Part shown: in pieces, positions 24,801 through 39,800 of the stretch
How the letters are laid out: each line of letters opens with the position of its first letter
How positions within the stretch are numbered: the stretch's first letter is position 1
DNA from: Trichopria drosophilae
Lineage: Eukaryota > Arthropoda > Insecta > Hymenoptera > Diapriidae
NCBI GenBank assembly: GCA_030407085.1
Contig: CM059584.1
Span: 122,736,501 to 122,800,500, forward strand
DNA: 64,000 bases
Direction of reading: 5' to 3'
Position numbers and translations under genes: made by a program
The notes under the pieces: model-generated
What the model was told of the DNA's origin: nothing
The model's database searches: none
The model's input: only the letters and a program-made list of their open reading frames with translations

Positions 24801-27800
24801 CGAAATTCGGCGCAACCCAAACATATGTAATTATTTATTGGATTTTACGTTTTTTTTTATAAATGCTAATTAAGATTATAGACATCTTGAAAGTAGCTTT
24901 TTATTTTTAAATTTCTTAAAAACAAATTACCGACCTATCTCAATTTTAAGTTGATTCTCTCAATTGTGCGACAAACATATTAAACATTTGTACTAAATTC
25001 ATTAAAGTTGTCATAATAATATGATATTATGTAATTTTTAAATTCTAATGCAGTCGTGTAAGGTGACATAGTGAAATTATATCCGTTCCATTTTTCTCGA
25101 CCGTCCGACAAATAAAATAGAATGTGACTAACTCGCCCATCGTTTCTAACATCCATTCTGCCGATTCTTGCATCATCGAACTCAATCGTTACTGATATGT
25201 CCCCATTTCCACCCATTCTCTGTGCTTTCAAGATATCAAATATCTCTGTAAGTCTGAAAATAACAGTTTTCTGAGCAAATTTCTCAAAGATTTTTATCTG
25301 TTTTGCATGTCTTCTTGTCCGTTCTGGAATAAAGGATGGTCCCTAACTACAAGTATTTCCTTATAGTATTCAGATAATCATTGGCTCTTTGTATATGCCT
25401 TAGAAAATGTAATCAATTTGAATTCTTTTATGGTAATATTTGTTAAGATTTCCATAATGAAACTGTATGTGACAAGGAACATATTTTTCGGATCGAAGAG
25501 TGATGCTTAACTGAATCCATCAATTGTTTGAAACTACATAAAACTATGCTATTTTCAAGGGAGTCTATATCTTTCTGGAATAACGTGACATTTATGGGAC
25601 TTATTCAATTCAGATTCGAATTTAGTGCAACAAATCCATGCAGGGCACGATTTGAATGAATTCAAACTAGTTTTAAAGACGAAACTTCACTACTAATTGT
25701 AATACATTGATATCCAATGTAAATCTATCTTCGAATTTGATAGGGACATGCAAGCCAGGTACCCTTATTACCCCATAAGGGGGTTCTAAAATGCTCGACC
25801 GATGAGGTATGTTAGGAATTTTCACTAAAAATCGTAAATAAAAAGTGCTTGAAAGGATTTTTCGAAATTGGGGCTCTGTAAAGGCAATTTTAATTACTAT
25901 AGACGGTATCATAGTAAATGCCAAAGACATTAATTGAGAACTGACCGAGAATTGTCGGAAATAAATAAAAATCACTACACTGAAAAAAAAAATTTCTCAT
26001 TTCAAGTGAATATTTACTTGAATAGTCGTAACAAAATATTTGCATATAATAGAAAAATAGTTTGTTATTTCAACTAAATATTAATTTGATTTTATCCAGC
26101 AAGTAAATATTTATTTAAATTAAGAAAATATTTGATATTTTAAGTAAATACTTTGTTGCGATTATTTAAGTAAATATAGGATTTATTTGAAATTAGGATT
26201 TTTTTCAGTGCAGTAATTTTCACTAAAAAAATTAATCGCAGATGACTGAATAACTTTTTCAAAATTCGGGCTCTGTAAAGACAATTTTCAATACTTCTGA
26301 CGGTTTTCTAAAAAATACCAAAGACTTTTTCGGAGATTTTTCGGAAATATATAAAACTCACTTATTTCCGAACATTCTCGGTCAGTTTTGAATTAATATC
26401 TTTGGTATTTTACAGAGTCTGAAGTTTTTATGCAATCACCTTCAATTTACATTTTTTTTTTAAATTTCCCACTGTACCGACGGATCACTTTAGAACCCCC
26501 TTAAGAGCTTTAAATATGTCAAATAGAAGCTATACCATTCAGAAACATCATCTGAACTTCATTTATGATGCAGTCATACGGGATGTCTATATAGTCCAGA
26601 ATATTAACTCTAGAAATTAACTGGGTCACGTAATTTTCTATTAACAAAAAATTAATATTTTTCGAAATTGTACGAAGTAACCTGATAAAATGGCATGTGC
26701 CTTATAAACATTCTTTTTTCAATTATTCGCTTGGACTCTTTGAGATAAAGGTTTTGCTTAAACAATTTAATTTCAAGCTGATTGTTTCAACGTCTTGAAA
26801 TCGCAGAGAATCAACTGATATATAACTTGGACAAACTTTTTTTACTCTGTAAAGTATAAGAGATAAAATGTATGTCACGGATGAAACAAATTTATATGAT
26901 TACTATGTGTGCAGATATAAATCACGTGAAAATCTGTAATGCTTAACATTTGGTATACGAGTTAAAAAATGAGTATACAAATGATACTCCATAATGGAAA
27001 GTTGAACAATTCTAACATTTTTAAGGTTCTAGTCGTAAACTCCTAAGAATTGTTACCGTCTTACAAAAGTCATTTTTTATTTTTCACTTCGGTTACTATT
27101 GTTCCTTATTTCTAGCATACTTTAATTAAAATTTCTGAAAATACAAACTCACACTTATCATAAAGTTACAATTATACTAAAAGCAGTGTGTACTTTACTT
27201 ATTACTTTAAATTATACAATATATTCTTAACAATCGAACAACAAAATCATTACTGAATGTGACATTTATTATTTTGTGGCCTAATTTCTTATAATATACT
27301 AATATCTACTAAATAAGGCTGCTAAAACCAATTTTTATAACATATTTTTTCGAAACCAAATAGAATATAATAAATTTGTTACAATGAAAAACCGTCGTCC
27401 GGTTATCAGAATATCCATATATTATTGCAAATATCTAATTACCGTCTATAATAATAAATAATGTAAAATTTGTTTTTCGGTAATAAATTAGTTTCAGCAA
27501 ATCCTGATGTTACGGTGAAAATCATGCCACCCAATTCATCCTAGACCGGTAAAACTATTCAATGAAATGATAAAATTTTTTCGAATCTGGAATCTTATTT
27601 GATTATTTCGTGTAATTGTATAATCACTATTACTTTCGATATAAAATGCTTCGAATGCTTTGAATGCTTAAAAAATTAGTCAGTATGATACTGTTTGATC
27701 TACTTTTGGGTTGTAACTTTTGATGCGATAAACACATAATAGTATTATACATTGTAAGTTATATTGTAATTATAAACCGTCCGACTTTTATCAAGATTGT

Positions 27801-30800
27801 TCAATAAATGATGTAGTCTTAGAAGGACGGATGTCCAGAAGTTTCCTGGGCTCTGTACGCGTATGTCCTGGACTTGTCTGTTACTACTTATTATTCTGTT
27901 ACCTTCGTTACTCCAATTCAACTTGTATTAAGTTAGAAAGCCGGTCACTAAAATACATGACCTTGTAAATTCATTTGATGTTGCGTACTTTAATTTTATG
28001 CTATCCACCATTGCGTACTTTGTGTTACACTGTGATGCCTTTCTTAAGGGGTTACACCACCCTGAAATTTTAAAAAAATCTTATTTTTTTTCTACATAAT
28101 TTCGATGCCTATGTTCTTACGGTCATTTTAAGATGTCGGATTTAAAAATATCTCATCATTTGCGGATTTTACAGCCTGGCGCTTCCCAATAACCTTAGCT
28201 CTTTGAATCGTTCTGAGGGCTTTGTTGTGATTTCCGAAGTTTCATAGAATATCTACTCCAGGTGTATATCCCTTCCCAAAATATCCCCTCCCCTTCCCTC
28301 TTCCTATTTTGCACCTGCTTGTCAGAAACGAAAACTGTCATTCTGTACTCTTTTATCTTCTTTTGCGTTTTTCTCAAAACTACATTTTTTGGAGCGGTGT
28401 ACATGATTTCTCAAAAACTACTCGACCAATTCTCTTCAAAATTTGTACACAGCTTCTCTATAACATTCTCTATGGCATGACGTAGGATTTTTTCGAGATA
28501 ATTTTTTTTGAAAAAGTTATGCATTTTTAAAACAGAAATTTCGTACCCAAAAAAAATTATTTTTTTTCAAAGTGCTCCCATTTGCTCAAAAAATTTTTTT
28601 TTTAAACGGCTATGTCATGCTGTAGGTAATTTGATATAGTTTAAAAAAAATTTGTTCTTGGGTTTCAGATAAAAATTGTGCTGTCCAGCATGTACACCGC
28701 ACGGCCGTGCGCTAAGAAAAGTGGCTTGCGAGACTCCCTATATCTTCACCATTTTTTAATATTTTTTCTTCTTTCAAGAATTTTTTTTCTTCTTTCAAGA
28801 ATTTTTTTTGAGTGAAATATATGTACTTTGATATTATAAATATTAAAAAGTTGTATTTTTAATCGTTTTGTCAAAATTAATTCTTGAAATACCCTGCAAT
28901 TTTCGGTCGTTCAGGGTGGTGTACCCCCTTAATGGAAAACATGTGATTTCTTATATTTTTCGAAATATACGTGCATCGATTAAAAATGTGTCAAATTTCG
29001 TCCAATAACAAATTAAAATAACAATATTACGATACTAATGATTTGATTGTACCTACTTCAACTATTGCATATCGTAAGATTTAAATTTATACTACCTTTC
29101 ATATTGTTCAATTAGAAATATGTTTAGGTAAGGACAATGTTACATATTATGATTAGTTTTTATATTTATTCACTTCATTATACACTTGAACTTGCTGCTA
29201 CAGAATTTTCAGCCTGTTATTTTAAAATAAGGCTATTTCTAAAACATTTCAAGAATTCATAGTGGATAATATTGAAAGACGTTATATTCGATCGGAATTA
29301 AATATATCAACCTAAACAGTTTTTTCCGTTATATAATTAACAATTAATATATAAGATTCCCTAAATATAACTTTTATTTAACATATTTTTTTAGAGTTGG
29401 GAAGCTTTACCGCCGGAGAGAGCTACCTTCACACCGGACATCACTCCGTTAATACTTTCAGCGCATCGTGACAATTACGAGATCATTAAAATCCTGCTGG
29501 ATCGGGGATCTACACTGCCGATGCCTCATGATGTTCGTTGCGGGTGAGTTCATGTTCTTTCAGTATTCTGCTAGTTTTATGCATCTCAAAATAGCTAGAT
29601 TTTCTTTAAAAATTCTGGATCTGTTTTAAATCATGGAGAATATTATGTGTATAAAAATAAAATAAATATTTTGTTGTTCTTCTTTTAATATAATATATTC
29701 TTAAATACTAACAACTAGATAATTATTTTTTATTCGACAATTTGCCCTATGTAATTGCCACGATTTGTTAATATGAGTCGATTCAAAATTGTTTCAATTT
29801 AGTCAAAAAATTGCGTTGTTAGAAATTCACCAAATTATTGAATAACGTTTAAAGTCATTGATTTATTATCCACGTTACCAAAAAAAAATACGTAATAAAC
29901 TATCTTATAACATGGGTTCGCTACTTGTAACAACTTGTTCTTAGTTATTTGAAATATAATGAACGTCCGGCTTCATTCAGGCAATGCTACGTAAATTTAG
30001 AATTATCTTAGAATTATCTAAACACAAAACGTTTCCTGATAATTGTAAGCCGATCTATAGCAAAAATGTCAATGTTACTTCGATAAAGACTATATATTGA
30101 CTATTTTTATGAACTTTTTCAGAATTTTAAAAAGGGTTCAAACTTTGAAAAATGTAAATTCAAAACTTTAAATGGATTTTTTAATTTCATCCTGTATACG
30201 TGAAAGCGGATATTTTCAAAAGAGCGACTACAAAAAAAGCAACGAAAAAAACATGTGTTACATTCATTATTAATCCTGACGTTTTTGCGCTTAAATAAAT
30301 TAAACATTGCGAGAACAGAAAATTACATTTTTCTTAATATCTGCACAATTTTCACTACAGTCGAATTTAAAATTTTATTTAAGAATACTTATTTTGCATG
30401 TACTAATGGTACACAAATGATAAAATATATAAAAAATATCTGTTGCTATATTCAACCCAATTTTATCTTTATTCAAAAGACTTGACTAGAACTCCACCAA
30501 ATGGTAATATTATCTCCATCATTTGGTAATATTGTATGATTCTGGTACAAGAAGAGTTGACTTAGAAAAGTTAGATTATTAACAGATCATTTTCATTTTT
30601 TGCGATACTATACAATATGTCACCAAAAATCAAAATAGAAGATATATATAAATTGTCCCAACCGATGTACTTAGATGTAGCCAAAAAAAAGTTCAGTTTT
30701 GCAAACCAAACCAATTATTAATTACTCCAAGCCTGATCCGGCTTGATAACTGTATGCAATAGTTTAATTGGGCACCAAAATAGGTTCCATAATACTACAT

Positions 30801-33800
30801 TGGTGTTGTTATAAAATTAATTGTCTGTCATTAAGTTTAAAAATTAGCCTGCAATAACCTAAAAGTACATGAATTTGAATATCATGTATCTTCTTACTAG
30901 TCCAAACATTCATGTAATTTCATATCTGTAATTCAAATTGATTTAATGATTATTTTTAGTTAGATACTTTAACGCTCTTGCCTTTTTGTGGATGTCATTT
31001 CCAATCACTTTCCCTTATTCAGCATTTGTCAGCATCAAGAAATAAAATATAAATATGAATCTAGCATCTTTTTGAAATGTTTGGACTAACTAATCCCAAC
31101 AACTTCTCGAGTGTTGCGGAGACGAAATTGAATAAATCTCCAGCTTACGGTTAAAAGTGCATTCAATAACATCTGTCTTGTACCATGTGCAACTCCCCGA
31201 CAAGAAAAGAGCTCTCTGCGGAGCACATAAACATATTTCCCATCTACAATTTTTTGGAACGTTATGTTCGACACGAATTTAGAAATCTCTGGAGAAGATT
31301 TTTGTGGTCGTGTTTGTAAATAAAATGAGCAAACGTTAAAGTTTAATCAAATCATTGGTACACATTTTTTATTTAATAATCGTTTTTTCATATTTCAGGT
31401 GTGACGAGTGTGTTACGTCCAGATTTGAAGACTCTCTGCGGCATTCTAGGAGTCGGATAAACGCTTATCGAGCATTGGCCTCGCCGTCTTTGATAGCCTT
31501 GTCCTCTAAGGACCCAATCCTTACGGCCTTTGAACTCTCCTGGGAACTACGGCGTCTTTCCTTCCTCGAGCACGAATTCAAGTGCGAGTATCAAGTACGT
31601 TACTACATAATGGAATTTAAAATATCTTTCGACACTTTCGGTTACAATCTCTTCTACATCTAGAATCTAAAATCCCTACAGGAATTGGTCTTTTAACAAT
31701 AGAATGAACCTAACAAAATATAGCCCTGTAACATCTTAAATGAAAACGTCATAGATATATGTTGAAAGAAATCTTCACGTTAAATATATCGTATCAGTAT
31801 TCTTTAAATTTATGTTTGTATTACGGACATTGTTAATCATTTCTTAATTTCTACTTAATGAATGCAAAGTTCGGCCGGCACCTTAAATAACTTTCACTTT
31901 CAGATAGATAATATAAACCCAGAAAGATACTCATTAATTATATAAACATGAGAGAAAAATGCGAAACATTAGACAATCTAAAATTATATAAATCGCATGT
32001 AGTACAGTAGTGATTTTATTTCATGATACAGCTTGGTATCCATGCTCAGGCCTTAAAATGATAATAGTATAATATATATTAATAACAGGGAAAGTTATGG
32101 ACGCGAAAAATTTAAACCTTTGCCCGTCCTAATTAACTTTATAATATGTAATGTGTTCAAAAAATGAATATCATACAACATTTTGATATTAAGCAATATA
32201 TTATTATTTTCACTTTTTTTCTCTGTCTAAATGTTAATAAACTGTTACTTATAACTTTATAGCGTACACAAATTCGTTTCAAAATTTCAATTTATTCAAA
32301 AATCCATTTGAGGACTCGTAATGGAATTTTCTTCAGCATTGAACCGTTATGACGTACTGAGGTTGAGATTAATTCCGTACTATATAACTAAACATAGATT
32401 TAAACGTACTAAATAACCTTCTGACTTCTCTAATCGACTAGAATGTACATATAGTACGCATGTTGCATTACTCAGTTGAATGCCCCGGGAAAAAATGGAT
32501 TATATATAATTATATACAATTTTTGATACAATTAGATCCAATTATATATAATAATATATAATTATATATGTTTATATACGATTATATACAATTATATACA
32601 ATTTTTGATACAATTAGATCCAATACTATATAAAAATATATAATTATATATGTTTATATACGATTATATATAATTATATACAATTTTTGATACAATTAGA
32701 TCCAATTAGATCAAATTATATATAATTATATATAATTATATATGTATTTTGGCCTTATATAATTATATACAAAGCCGTCAATTATATACAATTATATATG
32801 CTAATATATAATTATATACGTTTATATACGATTATATATAAATATATACGGCCAAAATTATATAATAATATATAATTGGATCTAATTGTATCAAAAATTG
32901 TATATACTTATATATAATCGTATATAAACATATATAATTATATATTATTATATATAATTGCATCTAAATTTATATATAATTATATATAATCCATTTTTTC
33001 CTGGGATGTATTCTTCAATTTATCTGCTCTGTGCTCTTCCAACGGGTTGCCCGTTTGTGTTATGAAGATGTTTCTTGAAACAAGAATGTTTCTAATCATA
33101 GCTTGGATTGGGTTGTTTTTCTGAAAAGAGATGCCTCTGATTTCTAGTTTTCCTACTGAAATATTTCAAGAGTTTTTTTTTTGAGTTTCGTATTTATTGC
33201 GTTTATACTTATCACATATTTTTATTCTTTAAGTTGCAGTATATTTTTAAGCATATACACATTTTTCATAAAAATTGGAGGTTAGAAACTGCATTTAATA
33301 TGCCGAAAAAGGAGAATGACAAGCATTTTTAGGGATGATTATTTCATCATACTGGGAGAACAATCTCACTTCCGAGGTTCTTCAAGAGATGGATATGGAA
33401 GTAAGGGAAGTGAAGGTCGTGTGTATAATATTGGTTGAATTTTATCGGATTCCGATCCTTCTTGTTTATTAATGAGGTGAACTAACAAAGCAAATTATCA
33501 TGGCTGATCGTTAAAACATTCTAGAAATTTGTTATTTCATGAAACTATAACACTTGTATTTTATATATTTCTTTTTCTGATGATACTATACACATGTATT
33601 TTATCTACAGAACCGTATTAAAATCATTGAGTTTAGTGACGATTATTGGCACGATGGAAAGAGAGAGGGAGAGAAAATGGTTATTAATCAATGCAACTTT
33701 AAACGATTGCGATAGAAAAAGTTCCTATCCGTTTATTTAGCTGTCTAAATGAAAATGAGCCACACTGTATACCACAACCACTTCTGTCTTTCTTCACAGT

Positions 33801-36800
33801 TTCATTAACTGTATAATAACTATTTTTTCCTTTCTGTGTAGACACACCTATTGTCGTGGAACCAAACTAATTATTAAAAATATTTTCTGGTCTTCGTTTT
33901 CAAATCTAAATAATATAGAATTCGCTTTTCAGTAATTGCACGTACAAATACTCCTACGAACACTTATTTTTTTAAGGGAGAATGTGGTTCTAACTATCAT
34001 CAACGTTTGATAGCAAGTATTGGTAATACTTTATTAATAGCATCGTTTTTTTAAAACAGTTTACATTCAGAATTATGTTCGAATACATTTGTAATTATGT
34101 ATTATGTTGCTAAACCCATTTCTGTGTCTAATATTTACTTTTAATTTTGACATTGGAAGCTGGTCGTGTCTGTGTGTTTAATGAGAGGTATAAAAACTTC
34201 TACAATTCCCTTGGTAGCCGAAATAATTTCTGTGGCTTCCACTTAGTTAGTTTCTATGTCTCTTTCTGTAGACGTATCCCAACAGGTCAATATTTGTCCA
34301 AGAGTCCAGCACGTACGTCGGACCACGTTGAAAAGCAGAAACTTGAAATAATATGTAAGAAATGCAAAGGGCTTATATTTTGAAATGCTATGTACTATAG
34401 TATTTTATCTTCAAACCTATAGAATGTTATAGTGATGGATTTATTAAAAATTGCAATGTAAATTACGAATATCAAATGGTGATTTATTCTTGTATTAATG
34501 ACATTTATATTTATATTAATTGTAAAAATATCTAATTCAGTTTTGTTGTATTGCATATTTAGGAACTGCGAAGGCAATGCCAGGATTTCGCCACTGCCTT
34601 GCTGGACCATACGAGGAGCTCGTACGAACTAGAGGTTCTTCTAAATCACGATCCCACGGGTCCGGCCTTCGAACACGGCGAGAGGATGCATCTTAATCGA
34701 CTGAAACTGGCCATTAAGCTTCGCCAGAAAAAGGTAATACATTACCTAAGGGGAAACACTCTACATCTGTTTATTATTGTTCTTTTTTAAATGCTAATTT
34801 TAGCGTAATTTTCCTGTTCACCTAGTAAAACAAAAACCGATCCACTTTTGATAAAAGTAGAACAAATGATGGATGATAACCAACTCAAAATTGACCTACT
34901 TTTTAAGTATTCTTGATCTATGATCAATCACATTAATGGATTTTCATCTTATGAAAATACTTTAATTTAAACTAAATCTTATTCTGTAAATCATAAATAA
35001 TCGCAATAAGCCAGGCGTTCAATAGATTTAAATTAGATTTTACAGTTTTTTGAGAATCTATTAAACTGAAATTTCAGCGATGGAAAAAAAAAACAATAAC
35101 ATATAAATTAACCTGCTACGTAAAAATGTACTAACAATATCCACATACTGATATCCCGTTAAGTGAAAAAATATGCACATATGTTATTTTTTTATTTGTA
35201 TCTTAATTCACATTATTTATTTTTATCCTCAGTAAAAAAAGTTTTAATTTTATTAAAAATTGTACATAAGTGTGTTTGTTAATAATCACATTTAGAATTT
35301 TGTTTATAGATTTAAGAATGTTATTAAGAATTAGTATTGTTCTCTCTACAAACGCACCACTAACAATTCGATTATATGATAACAATTGTGTTAAAGTTAG
35401 TTCGATTAATATATTAATTGACTGCAATATCTTCACTCTTCTTTCTATATCTGGCAATTAACTTGTCCGATTATCATGATAAACATCTACATTGTGAGTA
35501 ATCTATGAATTAACGTAATCCAAAATTTTTTATAATCTATTAAACATATACATAAGAAATAGGGTTATTATAGTACCATCATTTAATTCATATTGTTCTT
35601 TCCTTACGACCAATTAGCTTACCTAGTATAAAATGTAAAATTCACAAAAATTAAATTAAAAATGCAATACACGAATATAAATATAGCTATATTAAAAATA
35701 CATATCTCATAGTGCATTATTTTAAAAAATAATTTCTGTTTTGATTAAAACTGCTGATAAAACCTTTAATTAAAATACACAAATAAGTTTGGTTACTGTT
35801 TGTATGTAAGAGATCAAATAAAAGTGACTTAATATTAAGGTGTTTTTTATTATGTGCGGATGATTAATTATATCTGTTAGGAATTTGTGTAGACTTTTAA
35901 AAAGGTTAAAGTTAGGTTAATTTCATGCCAATACAGATAAACTTCAAACCGGAATCACGATTTTTATTTCTCTCCTAAGACGGTAATTTGTATTATGGAT
36001 TGTTGGGGTTGTCAACTTTACTGTATATGTCAGAACGGTTCGAGTACAAGGAATGTTGGCATAGGGAGATGATTGATGAGTATTTATGAACGCACGTATA
36101 GCCACTACTAAAATACGAAAGTTACACTTGCACCACTTGCATTAGGTGAAGAGGTTTCTGATGTAAGTTATTAATATTAGTTTCCGATATTTCTGAAAAC
36201 CACAGGAATATGGATAAGGAATGTGACAAAAGATAATAGTGTAATTTAATGTAAAGAAATGATTGGTATCTCCAAAAAAACTGCTAATTCTTTAGCAATT
36301 CTTGACAACACAAGATAATTGTATAGAGATATCAATTTCGCCCATCTTATTAACATTGTATTTATTTTCAATTACGAAGATAACGATTATAGCCGCCGGC
36401 TATATACATAATACTTAGTTAGGATTCTACATCAATTTCAAATCAATTTGCGAAGTTGAGCATGTTACTGAAATTCCCAATTGGATCGAGGTTTCGAACG
36501 ACATCTGCATAAAAGGTTTATCCTAGAAGGTAGAATAGCGAACAAAAAATATATGGATAGGTCTATTCATCTTGGACGATCGATAACACTCTGATCGAGT
36601 GACTGCGCCGACACTAACCAAGATAAACTGTTAGAGGGTATGGTTATTTTCCTAGAAAGTTCTAATACATACTTTCACGGGTACGAGACATAAATAATCG
36701 ATTCTTGACAAAAGGTGTTTCAACCAAAATAAACAATTCTAAGTACCAGGTTTCCAATAAGTAAAATAACTACTTATTTGTATTTGTCTTTTATACATTT

Positions 36801-39800
36801 AATTTGTTTCAGTTCAAAATTAGAGTGAAATAAAAATACATTCTGCAAAAATTAAAATTTTGTTTATCTGTATTTTTCTCAAGTTTACTTTGTATCTAAC
36901 ATGCGACCTGATGGAGAATATAAACTTGTTGTTTTGTTTCCTTACAAGTAAATTAAGAGTCTCTCCACAACGAAACAAGAGGACTGTAGTTAGTTTTAAA
37001 GGATTTTGCTGTTTTATCCGACTTTATCAATATTAAATTGGAAATATATATGGCGAACTGCTTCATATGTGTAAAATTGCATATTTTTTACTCCATCCTA
37101 ATTCAATAGGAGAAATTTCTTAATTAATTTTGCTTGAAGTTTTCATAAATAGAATTTTAAAACCAATCATAAAGTGAATTAATTAATTCATTGTAGTTAA
37201 TTTAATTAATGTTTTCAGCGTTTAACTGATCTGCTCATTAGAGTTTGATGTATATCGGATGTATTTTATCAGTTAAAAGCTTAATTTTATCCAATTTCAG
37301 TCTCAAACCAAAAATTATGATTATAATCAATGCCACAACTATCAAGAATTATTTGATATTATTTCTGTATCAATATGCAAAATTCAAATTTTTGGAATGT
37401 GTCATCATGAAAAAAAATTTACATTAAGTAAACAATGTTGAATTTCAATATAAGTATTAGAATTAACGTAATTTGAAAATGTATCAATTAAGAAGGAAGT
37501 TTGAAAAAAAGTGCCTCTTTATTGACGGCTGACCATTAACGATTGCTTTCACTTAAAGTTCTTTTAATTGTATATTGTTAGGTTCTTTTAAGAATATTAA
37601 ATTGTACTAGAGATTTTGTTTCATAGCGTAAACATTGTATTTTAAAAATATTATTTCAATTAATGTAATTTTATGGTTTTATTCGCATTCTTCATATTAA
37701 TACTACAAAGCGAACGAAAAAAAATCGTAGGATACATTCGACATAACCAAATGATCTTTTTCCGGAAATTTTTTCTTTTATTTTCCATTGTTTTTTCCTT
37801 GCATCGCTAAGAAGAAACGTGCTCTTGCGAATTCGCAATGCTCGAGAAATAAACAAACACACGACTTCTCGACCTACTTAATTTGACCTCTGCATGTTCT
37901 GACCCTCTATCGAGAGTGCATCTACGTATTCGTTAAATTTTAAGTTAGAAAAATGATTTAGCCCATGTTCATTAAATTCGTGACAATTTTAACCTTTATT
38001 TATAAAGCCTACGTTGCAATATTCGATCGTATAACATCTTTAAGGAATTAATGAGTCAATAAATCCACATTATAGACTAATAAGAGGTTGGAGCTTTACT
38101 GAATGATACCACGTAATTTACAAAATTTATAAAGTAATGTATGAAAATGAAAGCATAATAACCTTATTTTTAAACACAATTACACGGAAAAAATGTCGTT
38201 TAGGAAAATTACCAAAATGTACTGAAATTATGGTCAGAAAATTTTGCACATAATGATGAAACATTTCTATGGGATCACTGATATTTTCCCAGAACTCTTG
38301 TTTCAGTTATAATTTCCCATACAGCATATACCTCTGAAAGAGTTTGTCCAGAGCCCAGTCCAAAGATATCTCTTAAAATACCTCCGGAAGAGGTCTTAAT
38401 TGTGATAATCTATAAAACGAGCTCTTAAAGATGTCTTACTTAGGACTTCTTAAAATCGTAATCTCGAAGAGGTCTTATGCTCGAGGTCTTAAATCTATCT
38501 CGTTTTGAACCATCTCTCTTTTAGTGAAGGAATTCCCATTGTTGAGGTCTGTGTTTCTTCCAGAGACACTAGGTGGGGATTGAATAAAAAAATGAAATAG
38601 CGGGATATTTACTTTATATGCAGACCGATAGATTATAAACTGTGCTAACAAAATAAGTGGTTTTACGATATTTAGCCAGTGTTATCACAGTTTTGTATTA
38701 TTATTTCATGATCCTATTTATTGAATGGAAAAAGGAACTCAGGTAAAAAGTATGTACATTAATAATAATTAAGGTACAAAAATAGAATCTATAATTTTCA
38801 GAAATTTGCTTTTCATTTATATTATTTATTTGATGTCGAAGCTCACAAATAAGACATCTTAAAACATCTTGCAATTTTTAAGACTTCTTAAAGAGCTCTT
38901 TATGATGCCTTTGCTGTTTGGGTTGGTAATTTTATTGGCAATATTCCGTATTTCTATTCCGAAGATTTCTATGTTTACGACTGAAACTTATATTAATGAC
39001 AAAAAATGCATGGTACTGTATGGAATGCATTTTAAAAATATACTATCCCCCACTCTCGGCGCAAAAATGTTACTTTGGGTACATATGTCGCCAGCAAAAT
39101 AGTACGTGGAGGTGAAAATGTTATGTGCAACAAGGGAGAATATTGTCTCCAGACTCGTGCCGAAACTCACACTCGTCAACAAACACCTATTTTCTCCCTA
39201 TTTGCACAATCTACTAATATAAGTGAAGTCATAATATAATATAAGGCATCAATATATTTTTATGTTTTAATAAATATGGCTATTTTTAAGATATTTTCTT
39301 ATACTTGGAACGCAAAATGCTATTTGGCTCACCATATCGCGTGAGGAAAATAACACGATCTCGTATGAGAAAATAGTATGTGCAACAAGATCATATTTTC
39401 TACTGCCGAGGGATGCAGATGTAAGACAGGCAGATAATTCTTGTGTTAATATCGAGTTTTCGCCTATATTGAATTTTGAATTTCAATTACTAGAGTTAGT
39501 GAAGCTCTTTGGGGTCCGTTACAGTATCGATAGAACTATTCATTTTTCGCATTTGAAGGTTGTGCCTAAGTAATTTTATGAGGAAATATTGTGCATTAAC
39601 TTCATGTGACTTACTGAAGTAGCAGCAAATGTGCATTTTTTTAGTGTATTGTGTTAAATTTTATGTATAGTTAAATTAAATTTCTAGAAATATTTAATAT
39701 ACATTTGGATTTTGTACGAAATTGATTTCATTATATATCTTTGTTTCATATTACAACGCAGTTCAATTTGTTTACATCACGAAATCAACAACTTAATATT

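Larger units (their letters stand above)
24187..29394 (+). other. Trpgamma intron 2 (5.2 kb)
   Basis: Bounded by GTGAGA and TTTTTTAG. It contains the unrecognised minus-strand frame (24,980-25,342), two TTAA-type palindromic elements (25,775-26,504 and 28,044-28,932) and otherwise AT-rich DNA. Confidence 0.9.
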
